From: Puffinus mauretanicus
Lineage: Eukaryota; Chordata; Aves; Procellariiformes; Procellariidae
Reading direction: 5' to 3'
Assembly (NCBI GenBank): GCA_023333565.1
Contig: JAJKFH010003305.1
Location: 248,001-312,000, forward strand
Length of the DNA stretch: 64,000 nt
Part shown: positions 38,101 through 51,837 of the stretch, in pieces
Layout: each line of letters begins with the position of its first letter
How positions within the stretch are numbered: the first letter of the stretch is position 1
Notes under the pieces: generated by a model
Database searches by the model: none
What the model was told of the DNA's origin: nothing
Seen by the model: the letters and a program-made list of their open reading frames with translations, nothing else
Made by a program: the position numbers and the translations under genes

Positions 38101-39853
38101 TGAGGATTGTGATAGTCTAGAAAACATTCTCTGAAGTAGTTTAAGTGCAGCAAGAAAAGCATGCATTTGCCATATTAGGATAAGGACTCCAGCTCTACAT
38201 TTTTCCAAAGCAAGCATTTATTCCTTCAAATTATTTTTCATATTGGACAAAAGAATTCAGTACAGTTTTTTTTTTTCCCAGAGGAAAAAAAACGTTGACA
38301 GTTGCAATGAAGTATTATCTAAAGTGACATTTCATTCTTGCATCTCCCAAAATACATTCATTTCTGTCAAAACAGTATTAATCAATTAACAAAAGAGAAC
38401 GGACACCAAAATTTTTCAGTAGCTTGAATCACCATGTTCTCTCACCGTCTGCATACAAGTCACTCTCTGAAACACACAGGCTTCTGTCACAAGGAACTTC
38501 TATCTTTTCCCTTTATCCACTGCATCTTTTCTTTCATTGAATTACTGACGGAAGTGCAACTTACTGCATAAAATATGCAAACATATTCAGAATATGTTTG
38601 CAGCATGCAGCCAAGAATCTGGGGTAGCTGCCTGCAAGTAATTTATTACGAACACAAACATGTTCTCTACATCTAGTACATGCAGTTGGCTGACATCCCT
38701 AAAACAGTTACTCAGTTATTCCAGAAAATCCTGAAATATGGTCTGTACAAGCTTGCGGAATAACATGATTTGTCAAGGATGCTGCTGACACTGTCAGTAT
38801 TCTTCAAGGCAAAGGGCTAGAAAGCAGCGTTGGGAATTTCAGCTTGTAATTGCAAATAATAGGGGGTTTTTGCCTTTTTTTTTTTTTTAATTTGAGAAAT
38901 GTTTTAATCACAAACCCAAATTAAGCAACCTATTTCAGATACCTGCTGCCTCTCTACTTCTTAGCTAGCACTGGGCATGATGTTCAGTCTTGCTTAACCC
39001 AACTACTGCTTCCTCTTGCATGACCACCCCAGATGATCCAGTCTCTATACCTCCCTTACCGATACTCATTTCTTGGGAGGCTGTAGGCTTGAACCTGAAA
39101 ACGTCTTGCAGGAGCACAAATACAGGGATGGAAAGAGTATGCTGCAAAATGGATACACCTGTCATACAGGAAAATGACAGATGGTTTTGCACCCTCTAAG
39201 AGTCTAAACCCAGTAAAGCGGAGAGCATTCCTTCATTTGCAGATTCAGTCAGTAAGTGGTTCACCCCAGATTCCTACTAGAAGCCCATGATAATTAGTCA
39301 CAAGCCATTTTCACCCTGCATGTGGCACAGATTCTGTAGCTAGTAGCACCAGTGAGATTAGTTTTGTCACAAATTAGGGTTACAAAGTTTGTTAGTCTAG
39401 ATGCAAATTTTGATTTTTAAATAAGCCACACATTTTTCACTTTTGCTTAAGAAAGCAGTAAATTACAAGCAGTCATTTTAGCACTCAGTTTGCTAAAAAT
39501 CTCAAGAAATATCAGAAGAGATTCTGTTGTAACAAAAGATTGTTTGCTGTCATGGAACAAAGAGGAAGAAAAGTATTAAGTCCTGATTCTTATGTACAAA
39601 TCACTTCAACTTTACTAGCAAATGTAACAATGTAAGAAATTAATATAAAACCTAAAGATGCAATATTTTCTTTGCCATAAATTGCTACATACTTTTCAGT
39701 GACTGTAGGTGCTCTGATTATTCACTTAGTCTCTTAAGATAGACTTTCTCTTTCAGCTGAAAAGCAGATATTAAATCACTTTTTTCCTGTAAAGCACAAT
39801 ACTGTAAATGTATAATAGTAAAGCATAATAAATAGAAAACATTAGATAATGAA
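26131..39853. other. Intergenic region between the long LTR and the FIG4 3' end
   Basis: Contains the CpG-rich patch at 34641-34910, a G-run near 34191-34200 and an A-run at about 35636-35650. From 35.8 kb on it is AT-rich and featureless to the eye; any conserved non-coding elements there could only be seen by alignment. No gene is recognised. Confidence 0.75.
34641..34910. promoter_or_regulatory. Isolated CpG-rich patch (orphan CpG island candidate)
   Basis: About 270 bp of dense CpG (for example GGCGCGGCCCCGCGGAGCCG and GGCGGCGGCGG), containing a doubled GTGCCCCCCC block at about 34709-34730, inside otherwise AT-rich intergenic DNA. It lies 5 kb beyond the FIG4 3' end and 28 kb from GPR6. 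No coding exon or known promoter is visible. It might be an unannotated transcript's promoter, a regulatory island or a repeat remnant. Confidence 0.5.
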
Positions 39854-39859
39854 TTTATT
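39854..39859 (-). promoter_or_regulatory. Candidate poly(A) signal of FIG4
   Basis: TTTATT on the plus strand gives AATAAA on the FIG4 strand, 90 nt after the stop codon. This implies a short 3' UTR of roughly 110-120 nt; use of this site rather than a more distal one is inferred. Confidence 0.5.
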
Positions 39860-39948
39860 ACTGCAAAATACCAAACTAGGTTTCCTTTCTAAAATTATTT
39901 TTATGACCTATCAGTACAATAGACTTGGCAGGAGAATCCAGCTTGTAT

Positions 39949-40126
39949 TTACATGTATCTGTTTCGAATGTACTCTCTGTACATGAGGAAGTCATCTTTT
40001 CCCAGTGGCTGCATGTTTCCTCTTCCAGCCTGAATGTGCGCGTGAAAAATCTCTATTGATTTCCTATCAGCTCTTGGAGGCTGGACTTCGTAAATATTGT
40101 CTTGAGAAAAGGAGGAGATGGGTATT
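39949..40126 (-). CDS. FIG4: FIG4 last coding exon (C-terminus)
   Basis: This is the terminal coding exon of FIG4, the phosphoinositide 5-phosphatase that acts on PI(3,5)P2 in the PIKFYVE-VAC14 complex on endosomes and lysosomes. A pyrimidine-rich acceptor ending in CAG precedes 40126 on the minus strand. The first base completes a Leu codon (TT from the previous exon plus A), and 58 codons and TAA (39949-39951) follow. The translation contains [12 protein letters not shown], then [13 protein letters not shown] and the end [11 protein letters not shown], which I recognise as the conserved FIG4 C-terminus. In mammals I recall the last residue as Leu; here it is Met. The tail lies outside the catalytic SAC domain and is thought to be needed for complex assembly. 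The reading frame is intact. Confidence 0.95.
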
Positions 40127-40842
40127 CTGGAAAAAAACAAACACGCAGAATAGTTGGAACTTTAGGTAAAAATTTTCCACAGAAAGAGAAGAGTATTTCT
40201 TTTCCTTGAAATATATATGAGAGTCAATGAAAGGGCAACTTCCCACTAGATAATTCATTTACCTAGATTTTTATCACTACTGCAGACCTGATAAGACCCA
40301 GCTTTCCAAGTAGGGTAATTAGGTAAGTTGTCACTAATCACATCACAGAATACTTTCTCACTTCCCTCCACTCTGTCCTCATTTCTTCATCCTTCTTCAG
40401 ATCTGCTACGGTCAGTAAGTACCCAAGCAGAAATAGATCTGTGCCATGCTTTATAGCAGATAACAGGAAAACTTTATTGAGCTATCCTCTTAGTAGCAAT
40501 TATAACAAGCAAGTGATTATAATCTGAACCAATATATAGAAAGGATTTATTAGATAAGAAATTTCCATCTAATTATCAGGAAACAGACAACTTATTACCA
40601 GCAACAACGCTCTGTACACTGGGACAGCTAATATTTTATGAAAATATTTTTTAAATAGCTTTGTACCATAAATGGTATCTTTGAATCCTAGTATTTAAAG
40701 CTACTCATCTTATGAGAAAAACACATAGTTTGAAAGTTTACAAGAACCTGAGTATGTCTGACCTTTTCTAAGCAGTGCTGTAAATCAGACTCACTCGTAA
40801 GGTTAGAAGCTGGTCTTTTAACTGCAACTTTTGAAAACTGCA

Positions 40843-41280
40843 TAGCCAACAGGTCAAGAAAAGCGATTGTTTCCCTCTATGCAGGGCTTGAGCTACCACA
40901 TTTGGAGAACTGCGCCCACTCTTGGGCTCTCCCCTACAAGACAGACAATGAAATACTTGGATGAATCCAGCAAAGGTCACCAAGATGATTAGAGAGCTGG
41001 AGTACATGGCATACGAAGGGAGGCTGCAAGCGCTGGGTTTGTCCAGCCCAAAGAAGGGAAGCTAAGGGAGACCTTATTGCTGTCAGCAACTACCTAATGG
41101 GAGGGTATAGATAGCGTTAAGCCGACTCTTCTTGGAGTACATGACTAAAAGACAAATTTCAAAAAGGGAATACAAATTGCAACATGGGACATTCTGATTA
41201 GATACAAGGGAACTTTTTTCCAAGGGTGGTTGAACACTGGAACAGGTTGCTCAGAGAGGCAGTGGAACCTCCCTCCTTAA
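40843..41280 (+). mobile_element. CR1 LINE, 3' part, segment before the LTR insertion
   Basis: This resembles the 3' end of avian CR1 (end of ORF2 and start of the 3' UTR), with wording such as TTGGGCTCTCCCCTACAAGA, GAGACCTTATTGCTGTCAGCAACTACCT and GGAACAGGTTGCTCAGAGAGGCAGTGGAACC. It is degraded and not coding. It continues at 41816 after the LTR. The 5' limit is approximate. Confidence 0.85.
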
Positions 41281-41810
41281 TGTCCTGGTTTCGGCTGGGA
41301 TAGCGTTAAATTTCTTCCTAGTGCTGTGTTTTGGATTTAGTATAAGAATGTTGATAACACACTGATGTTTTCAGTTATTTCTAAGTACCCTCTTAGTCAA
41401 GGACAGCTCCCATGCCCTACTGACCGAGCTAGGTGCACAAGATGGGAGGGAACATAGTCAGGACAGCCAGCCCAGCTGGCCAACGGGGTATTCCATACCA
41501 TGTGACGTCATGCTCAGTATATGAATGGTAGGCGTGTTCCAGGAAGTACCGATCGCTACTTGGTTATCGGTCAGCGCGGGTGGTGAGCAATTGCATTGCA
41601 CATCACTCATTTTGTATATTCTATCATTATTATTATTATTATTTTCCCTTTTCTGTTCTATTAAGCTGTCTTCGTCTCAACCCACGAGTTTTTCTCACTC
41701 CTACCCTTCCGATTCTCTCCCTGTCCCACTGGGGGGAGGGGGGGGGGAGAGGGGCGGAGTGAGCGAGCGGCTGCATGGTATTTGGCTGCCTGCCAGGTTA
41801 AACCACGATA
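41281..41810 (+). mobile_element. Solo LTR of an avian endogenous retrovirus, ERVL-like
   Basis: A 530-bp element starting TGTCCTGGTTTCGGCTGGGATAG and ending in GCCTGCCAGGTTAAACCACGATA, a terminal pair familiar from avian LTRs; the expected final CA has become TA. The 5-bp sequence CTTAA flanks it on both sides (41276-41280 and 41811-41815), a perfect target-site duplication. A 5-bp duplication suits ERVL-type elements. Internally there is a CRE-like TGACGTCA at 41503-41510, a TATA-like stretch at about 41517-41524 and an ATT microsatellite at about 41627-41642. No gag, pol or env sequence is attached, so it is a solo LTR. It interrupts a CR1 element. Family assignment is from memory of avian LTR ends. 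Confidence 0.9.
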
Positions 41811-41815
41811 CTTAA

Positions 41816-41940
41816 CTATAATCAAAATGCAAGGGTACATGGCCCTGAGCAACCTCATCTAATTTGGTCCTCTTCTGAGCACGGGACTGGATCAGATGAC
41901 CTCCAGGGTCCTTTCCAATTTAAAATATTCTATGGTTCTA
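41816..41940 (+). mobile_element. CR1 LINE, 3' terminal segment after the LTR insertion
   Basis: Continuation of the split CR1: GGCCCTGAGCAACCTCATCT, then GATGACCTCCAGGGTCCTTTCC and the terminal ATTCTATGGTTCTA. This order directly follows the part left of the LTR, showing that the LTR landed inside an existing CR1. Confidence 0.87.
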
Positions 41941-44900
41941 AGCCAAACATTTCACTAGCAATGTGTTCTCCACAATCAACTGCAAGGTAGTAACAAAACT
42001 ATTTATACTCAATACTTAATAAATTAATAAACACTAAAAGTATTGTGTAGTAAATCACTTCCATTTTAAAGCACTGTAGCTACTATTGTGAAAGCTGTAT
42101 TCATAAATATACTATGTACATTTCCCAGCAATATTTTAGTAATTTATTTATAAAATACTCCCAGAGTATAGATGTTTAACCTGTGTGATAGCAGATCAGT
42201 TTGGATTCCACAACAGAACATCCAATGACTAACACATTGCTATCTGAAGATAACCTATGCATTAACTTCTCCTTCTGTCAATAGTGTTTGAGATTTACAG
42301 GAAATCAAAGCTTGAAATGAACTCCAAGGACAAATGATCTGACAGAACTATGATTATCTAGAAGAGTGGATGCAATGCACCTACAAATGCTAAACAGGAG
42401 AAATAAATTATTTCTCCATTATGAAAAAAATGACATACATGTTTTGAAGAGTTCTCTAAATCATCAGTTTCATATATTTTTAGCTCCTATTTCAGCTGGA
42501 AAAGCTAATTTACTTACTAAAATACTGCTGCTTTATAAATACTCTATATAAACAAAGCTGCCCAAGTATTCCGTACAACACAAAGATTTCAATTCTATAG
42601 ACTCAATTTCCTACCACCACATACACTGAACACTTCTCTAAATAAGATCTTTCCTTCTAGGTTGAACCAAAATTTCATGGGGCCAATTAGGCTGTCTTAT
42701 GGAGTAGCTAGCAGCAATTTTTGAGGACAGATTATTAAAACAGAACAGGTACTTAACAATGCCTTCTCCAGTATATCCTCCTGTATTTGAGCAATCAGGA
42801 TTTAGGATCTACCTCAAGCAAAATTTGAAACTAGACTACTATTTCATGAAAAGTCATTTCCATAGGTTTTCACTGTTTTTTCTAGTATCTGACACTTACA
42901 GAATCCTGTGGGAATAAGTTCCACTACTTGTGTCTGATGTGACATTCCTTTCATTTGTTACCATGGGCCTTGGTTGCTCGTAATTCTTACATTGGGAGAA
43001 ATGGTGAACAGTCATTCTCTGTTTGCGTCCTCCGCATCACCATCATACAACCGAGTGTATTTCATTTCTCCTCATACACTAGTTATTTTCCTTATTTTAG
43101 ATTGTATTACAATTCCTGTTTAGATGACTTAGTCTTAGAATTCTGCGGCACTACAGTGCAATGTAAACAAATACCGAAAACGTAAGCAAGTTACCTGCCT
43201 GTATGATTAGGATAAAATTTCCAAAATGCTTACCATTTTTATGCTTTTCTTAAACAACACAAAAGTCTCATTTCAAAAGAGATGAAACTCTTCTGAAAAG
43301 TCCAACCTCTGCTATTATGCTCTCACCAAATCAGTGGGTTTTTGTTGGTAAACTGTATGAATTATACTATGGAAATTCTATCATACTTAGCCTTTTCTTT
43401 CTATTTTTTTCCCCATCAAGTGATAGTTTTTTCTCATTATCACTATCATATTCTTCTAGTTTATTATAAAACATTAAGGTGCGTGTTCTCAGAAGTGGTA
43501 CCGAACATTAGTCTATCTAAATTTGTACCTAGATGCTTTAAAAGTAGGTTGCTTTTCAAAGCAGCGACAGCTTCTGCAGATACATACTTATCTAGTTTAA
43601 AGCATTCAAGCTGAGACTCTAGCAATGGTATGTAACACCAGCACACTGTACTAGCTTACCAATGTCACTATGTAACACCAAAAGACGTCACTTACTTAAA
43701 TGTAGCTGGCCTGTCTAGTCCACTAGCAAGTGAAGTAAAAACACCAAAACAAAGACATAACACTAATTTGGTGCCTTCTCTATTTATTGATTTGTTTCTA
43801 AAGACATGACATTTCTGAAGCACTAATGAGTCAAAAGTAATTTCCTTAGGCACAATGGAAACTAGACAGCAAAGCATATTTAATTTTGAGCATTTAGTAA
43901 CTAAATCTCAATTTTCCACCTACTTGCTTCAACATGATAAAAATATATCAAAAGAACCGCATGTTCATGCGTGCCAATTTTGATTAATAACCCTGTATTA
44001 AGCTGTAACTATTTGTAGAGTGCTTGTATTATCCAGTCATTTAAAGTCATTTCTCTAACACTATTCATATAAAAATCTAATCTACTTAATAGGTTTAATA
44101 TCTTACAATAGAATCATGAAGGAGAGTACATTTATGACTTGGCTATCAGATCTCCCTAGAGACCTGTAGCTCTATGGCCTCCCCATGAAAATTACATAGA
44201 TAGGAACGTAGACACCATGTCATGAAGGACAGCACCCTTGACATGCAAAGTACAGTTATTTTCATCCCACTTGTGAACAGGCTTCATGGTGTTACGGTTT
44301 CACCAAAAGTAGCATTCTCTCTACAATAAAAGAAGATACAGCTAAAATCTTCAGTTAGAACAAAGGTGTTTCATACTTTGAAGGAAAACTGCATGGTGCT
44401 TAGCTCTCAGAAGTATAGCAGTCACCACATTTGTTTCAACATTGGTTAGTTCTCCTCAAGTCTCTAAAGTATATCTAAAGGAGGAGACAAAATGCACTCT
44501 GTTGCCTTGTTTGAATCCTAAGCAGATATCTCTGACCTACAAAACTCTGGCAAATCCAGAGTTTTTGTTTGGGTTCCCCGCCCCCCTCCATCAATGGTAT
44601 CCCTTTAAATTGCTTGCTGTGCTCTTGAAAGAGCCTTCAACAGAATTTTCTTCCTTAGACACCAACACCTCCATGCAACAAAGTTTCAGTCACATTCTTT
44701 GTGAATGGAGAGGACTGAAAAACAGAAAACTGTCTCTGTCCAAGAATACTACAACTTGTACCTTACTGAACCGACCAGCAGCAAAACCTGGACTGCATCC
44801 AGGTGCCACAACAATCACCTGGAACTCCAACGGCATGTACAGTGTCAAAGGCTAGAGAAAGAAGAGACTCTCTTTACACAGGTATACATCTAAATGAGCA

Positions 44901-45123
44901 TTTTACAATCCAAATTAGAAGCAGCTTCTCTACAGTGCAGACAGAAGGAATATGACAGAAGAGGTTACAACATCTGATACAGAAAGGTGATCTCTGAGGA
45001 CAGATAAATCTTTTAAGTAGGGATGATTTACACTGACCACAAACTAATTCAAAATTTAAAGATTGAACACACAAAGGAACCTAGAGGTGGTACAGGATAA
45101 AACAAATATCAAAAGAACTCACC

Positions 45124-45152
<29 letters not shown>
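45124..45152. repeat. Poly(A) tract of 29
   Basis: Twenty-nine uninterrupted A on the plus strand within the last FIG4 intron. No recognisable retrocopy precedes it. On the FIG4 transcript strand it is a T run. Confidence 0.95.
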
Positions 45153-45158
<6 letters not shown>

Positions 45159-48100
45159 TATTGTGTTTCTTTTTGGAAAGGAAAAGCTTAGATTTACTTT
45201 TTCAAATAGGAAGACAATTCTCTTAAATTGATGAACAGAAATGTATCACTTCATAGAGAAGACAGAGGGACAGGCTGAAGAAGGATCCTGAGAATTTTCA
45301 TTAAAAAGTCTAAAAGTAGCTGAGCTAAGGTGGCATATAGTACTTTCTGGTTTTTGCTAGAGACTGTTAATACTACAAAATCCCAAATTCAACAAAACCA
45401 TAATATACAACGTAGAAATAACTAGATTTACTGTCATATTTCACAGAAATTTGTTATGGTCACATTTTTAGAGGATATGATTTCAATGCTGCTGACATTA
45501 GGATCAAAATGAGACTTCATAGGCAAAAGTGAGGAACACCAGCCCACTAATCTCAAAATAAAATTAAAAAAACAAGCTTTAAGCCACAGAACTTCTGAAG
45601 CATTTTAACAGTGACCACTGAGTAAAAGATACAATAGTTCTTTATTTAAAATTTGGAAAAAGGCAAATTTAATAACAGAACAGAATATATTTTGACACAT
45701 TAAAAAAAAAGAAGCTAAGACAAGTTATAAACTCAAAATGTTTTTTTCTGGTCTTGTGAGACTACTGCATTATCCTTTTAATACGCAACATACAGAACTG
45801 CTAAACCAGGTGGACAGCAGACACAGACAAACTAAATTTTTATGCGTGTTGCAGTGACAACAAGGTCCCTGTCAAGTCAAAATTGTACTGAACTATTGTT
45901 TTATAGCTCAAATTATTTTTTCAGCCCTTGGGTTTTGAAAAATGATGGCTAAATTTCATCACAATTCACGTATCATTCTGAAAGTATGCATGCCACTGTT
46001 GCAGGGGTTTTTTTACATCAATGGATGGTATGAGATTTGACAAGTAGATTTTTATTCAGGATTAAGTGTAGATCGGGAGGAAATATGGAGGACCCAGAGA
46101 TCAAGTGTGAACATTTAGGTATTAAAAATGTTTGGGTTTTTTTTTTTTTTAATTTGAAACAGACACCAATAAATGAAAATTATGATCTAAATCAGTATGA
46201 GGCAGATTAATGCTAACAGTTTCACTGTTAAAATGATATTGAACATCTCAGTTGACAACTCTACCAAAAACGCTAGGCACATGAGCTTTTTAATCCGAAA
46301 AGCTCAGAGCTTAATATTGACAGAACAGATGAATGGGAAAAAGATAATTCTTCCTACATACATGGGGATCTGAATCACAAGGAGTTCAAACCATTTTCCC
46401 AAGATCCCTGGAAAAAGCTTATGTTCTGCTCCCTGATCTGTCAAAAAAGTGCTGTGCAAGATGACTGAGCCAATCTAACAAATTGCCACCAGCCACATAA
46501 GAAAGTTCTACTGCATTTGACCCTTTGGCTCTGTCTCTTCTGTGCTGGCCCTGGTGATATCTGGGACCTTCACGGGTCTAAATAATCTCATTAATCTACC
46601 AGGAAACTATTTGCTTTTTTTGCTAAATTAGTTTGCTACAGACTGAGGAGTTGAACTGATTTATGGAGCACTGTAACAAGTAGCAAAGCTTGCACAAGTA
46701 ACTGAAAAAGTATGTGATAAGGAAGGAGGGAAAGAGCAGGACCTCCCCCTTTTACTGGCAATGAGCTGTTAGAATTGGCTCAGCTATTTTGTTAACTTCT
46801 CCCATCAAATCCAGTCATGTTGTGACCATAATACCAAACCATTTCACCTGTCAAACTTCTGTAGAGCATTTTATAAACCATCACAACATGGACTGACTTA
46901 TTTCCTTCAGTCCCCAGCCAGCTCTTTTCTGGAGAGTCCTACAACTCTGATCATACTATTGCTTTTCCCCAGACCCCTCCCAGTAGTATTCTTTTTGAGA
47001 TGTGTGACTAAAAAGGAACAGAGCATTCAAACCCAAAATGACAAAATGATTCGTTTTATGTGGTGTTGATTCCTGATACTCTTTTGTCTTTTCCAGCTGA
47101 CATGAAGTATCAAGTACTTTCAGGGAAAGTGCCCACAATGACTTTAAAATCACTTCCCCAGAATATAAAATGAAGATACTCTCAGTAGCAGTCAGTTTAG
47201 TCAAGCCATTTTGCAAGGGACAAGCACTTAGACAGTGCTAAAGCAATTCAGAATCCCAATGAAGGGCAATCCTTCAGACAGAAGACAAAATCCAGGTAGT
47301 TTTATGAACAGCCTGACCAGTAAGTTTCAAGAGAATTCTCACAGGCAATAAATGCTGGAGAATCACAGAAATGCTTTGTAAAAATACTGAGAGTCAAAAA
47401 GAGGAAAGATTCAAATTACATGAGGAAGGCTAATCCTTAAAGCTATTTTTAGAATACCAGAACAGTGGATATATGCGAGTCAAAAGAACAAGGGAAACTA
47501 AAGTTGTTGTAACACATCTATGTTGGATCAGTTAACCCTAAGTGGTTAATTATCCTCATCTCTGCTCTGAATCAAGAGCTAATAGTGAGCTACATACTTT
47601 TATTTTATTAGAGGTATACAGAGGTTTAGATCATATATGCTTCTTAATATACAGCTATGAAAGAATATGAGATCCAGTATAGGACATTTCACAGTAAAAT
47701 GAATCCAAATAATCACCAAACAGGAAAGAATTTCACCCATCACAGAGGCAAAGAGTTTTTAGTTAAGGAGGGAAGTTAGGTAGATGATTCCCAATTTAAT
47801 ACAGATATTTACATCTCCAAGGAGCTGAAGCAGTGCTTGTTTTAATTAAGAGGCATAGCTATCCTGTTTCCAAGAAAAGGAGGAAATAAAATGAGTTGTT
47901 GGTAAAAACACAGCATCTATTTAGACCCTTCTGGGAGATTTCAAAGAGGAGACTAGGGATAAAAAACTTCACTGAAGATTAGATGCTGCTCTGACAAAGG
48001 GTTGTCTAACAAGAACGTGCTCTATTGAAGTGCAGAAAATGTATTTTTTTTAAAAAAGGAAACCTTGACTGCCACCTTATCAGGAGAAGACAGCAACTAG

Positions 48101-51100
48101 ATAAGAGACCTTTGTGATTTAAGCTTAGTGTAAACAGATGACAGAATATAAACAATTTCTTCACCTATATTTTCCATGAATATTCATAACAATTCCCTAT
48201 TTTGTGAATAAAAGCTTGCACTGAAGTTTATCTAATGATGTGAAGCAACATATTGGGGTGCATACTTGAAGCAGAGAGCATGCAAAAAAGCACTGTACTG
48301 TGAGACTATCAACACGCTTGAGAATCCAAGATAACTTGTAATTTCCAAAGTTGCTTATTGAATAATTACGAACGACTTTTGATTCACACAGCAGTGTCAA
48401 GGTATTTTGCATAGGTTTAATGTAAAAAGTAAATATACTTAACACTCTAAACATCCTTTATTCATTTACTTCTGCCTTTCAACATAAGGAACCTCCCAAG
48501 AACTCCTAGGATGTGAAAGATGACAAGTTCAATACCAACCTTTTCTTTAGTACAGTTATAAAGCAGTGATAATGCCATGTTTACAAATATAAAGCTATTT
48601 TTTATCTAATCCTCCAAGAAATAGACCTTATACTAACAAAGTGATATGGAGTACCAAATGAACAAGAGAATTGCTCTAAACTGAGCTAACAGCTTTCAAA
48701 AGTAACTAGGGTTGTAAAACACTTCATTAAAATTAGAAAATGTACTGCTCTATTTTTACTTTTAAAGTGGCATTGTAGATTAAAAATACTCCAATAGAGC
48801 ATTTAATTAACAAAAATGGAAAATACAGAGTGCTCCATTGTTCACTGAAATTTGCTTCATTACATTTATCTTGGTGAGAAAATAATGTATATAAAGTGCA
48901 TATACACAGAAACAAAGAGTAAAAAAGCCCATAGCTAGCTGCTAACTTGTACATAGTTAGTTGCTACTCAATTTGAGTCACGTTTGATCAATACTTGGAT
49001 GACAAGCAGAATCTAGGTAGTCTTGATTTTAAAAAAGAAAAAAAATTACACAATTAACATCAAGGGAACTTTTGAAAACATGGACTATATGATATATCTC
49101 TGAAGACAGGGTATGCTTTTCAAATATTTAAGGAGAACATAGCACTGGACCATGTTGCAGATATCACTCACTGAAGTGTTCTCCTGCTTGAGCATCACCA
49201 ATGCCCCACAAAACCGAGCAGGAGAGTAGATACCTATGGATGAATTAAAGTTGGTGCACAAGCATTGTTGCTATATTGCATTGGCCACGATGGGCACAGT
49301 ACAGCACTCTTCTCCAGAAGTGCTGCAGTGAATCAAAACGCTCAATTCCCTGTTCGGGAGGGAATCAAATTTCTCATACTCCTAGATATAAGAAGTACAT
49401 TTGGAAAGCGATTGAGAGTATATTTTTCAACAGTATTATTTATACCACACCGCAATGAGTACTAAGGAAGTAGGAACAGGTGCACTGTGTCAGCCAACAG
49501 TAATTATACTACAGTACTCAAAGTCCCTTTTCATATACATGATAATAGATTGTGCTAAAAGTAGTCCAGCTCTGTTTAGCTCTAACTAAAATTCTACCCT
49601 TTTTTCGTTCATGGAATTTCTATGAACAAAAAGAGGAACTTCAATATCCTTCCACATTCTCCACTCCTCTTCAGTATTATTTCACTGCATCACTGTAGTC
49701 CCTCTTCAAGTATGCATTTTTTGCTTCTAGTGTATACTTACAGTTTTTAAATTTAAGTCAGAAGCTTCTCTTCGGTATTTCTACAATGCATATTCGAGTT
49801 CATAAATATCACCGAACCGACATTGTAAAAATAAGAAATATTTCTTTTTGTATTGGCTTTATGTATTTGGTAAAAATGGCCACAAGGTTTAAGGTTGTGA
49901 GGTTTTGTTGTTTGGTTTTTTGTTGGTTTTTGTTTTTTTTTTTTTTTAATAACGAAAAAGGATATAAAAAAAAGATTTTCTTGAAAAGTGTGGAAATGAC
50001 AGCAACTAACCTAAGACTAAATTATACCTCACTGCTGATGAGAAACCAAAGTTTTTGGTTGAGTACTTCCTTTTACTATGAAAAGGACTGAGGTTTAATT
50101 GCATTTGTATCTAGAAGGAACTAGTGGAGAATCAAATTTGCCAGATTGTTTTCAATTTAAAATGTACCTAACATCAAATTAATACAAGTTACCATAATTT
50201 TTCAATTTCTTCAAGTGCTCCTTGAGAAACAAGGAAATATACAGTCCAACAAGTGCAAGATGTGCCTCAGCTGCTATTACTGAAAACCCTCTCTCTTGAC
50301 CTAATCTTGAGTATAGTATGTTCATGCTATTTTATCTCTAAAAAGTTAGCATTCTCCAAGGAAATTCCTGATTCAGAGCAGCAATTCAAACTCAGTAAGA
50401 GAAAGCTTCCTTGTTTCAGAATTGAACAACATGCCTTTAAAGAATGGCTACATTTATGACTTTTCTTGAAAGAATAATCTGCCACCGTCCAAACAGTATT
50501 TAAACATTTTTAAAAAGTTGCAGAACAAAAGCTGAAGAAAATTTTTAAGCTGTATAAAGATATACTTTCACAAAAAAAAATACCAACTATAAGATACCCT
50601 GTTTCCTCTCAGATCTGCACAGAAAAGCATGTTCAGTAGAACTGGCAGAGAAAGATGATCTACATGACTTCAAGAGGAGGAGTGACAGGAGGCACAGATT
50701 TGTGTGCTCTATGACTTTTACACTTCCACTATTCAGAAACACATGGAAATTACACTTGGGAAAGGAGAAAAATGAACATCTGACTACCCAAAACCCACCA
50801 GGATTCTGTGCATAGACTCTCTTTAACGTGTTCATTTTACAGCAGCATAGCATGGGGAATAATTTACTTTAAGGGGGCAAGAAAGGAATTATTATCTCCT
50901 ACACTGTCAAACATGCTGGGAGATTTTGCAATTACACAAAAGGAATCACCTTCGTTCATAGCAAAAATAGTCTTATTATTATAAAATAATTTCTTAATAA
51001 CCATTTCCCTTCAAAACATTCAGAGTTGTTCCTTCATTTTTAAAAACAGTTTTACAGTTTGCCAACCTAACTTACTATTTTAATACCCATCAGATATATT

Positions 51101-51837
51101 TTATTATAAAACTACAGGCACATTCACCTACAAAGTGTAAGCTTATTAATGATGAACGATGCACGGTGGCATCATCACTTTAAACGTATATAATACCAAA
51201 CGACTAAGCACTGATATTAGGCAGTATAGTCTCATACACAATATTCAATCTGTTTCATGTTATCCTGCTCCCTCAGCCCCACTGAGATACCCCCTTTCTC
51301 TACCCCTGCTTGGGTGAGTGCTATGTTCAAGGTTCCCTCACTTCATCAGCATAGAGGGAATGACTAGAGCCAGTGCAGGAAACAAAGCTGAGGCTTCTGT
51401 AAATCAATGGATTGCAGTAAACGTCTGCAGTTCTATGGAGTGGCCGTGCTGTTGGGTAAGAGATCATGTACCCCAAAGACAAAAGTAAATAAAAACCTGC
51501 CTTGGTAAAACTTTAAGCTGCCTACAGTACAGGAAGATGTCAACTGGGAAGTTAGGAGTTGATCATCTGAATTCCAAGACCTGCTTCGATAATAGTATAT
51601 TTGGATAATATCATGACCCTTTTTTATACTAGTACTAAGAAAAGATTCAAATGATCTGGCCTATCACTAGCGGCCATTCTTGTACAGCAATGATCAATCC
51701 ATAATCACAAACAGTTAAATTTCTTATTTCAGTATAAATTAAACATGTCCACCTATTGTAATTTTAATGTTAGAGTTATTTTTCATAGTAATGGAAAGTT
51801 ACTCTATTTGCAACAGAATACATAGAAGTTATTCCAC

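Noticed and set aside
45124..45152. 29-A run as the tail of a processed pseudogene
   Set aside because: The preceding few hundred bases show no coding remnant and no flanking duplication was visible.
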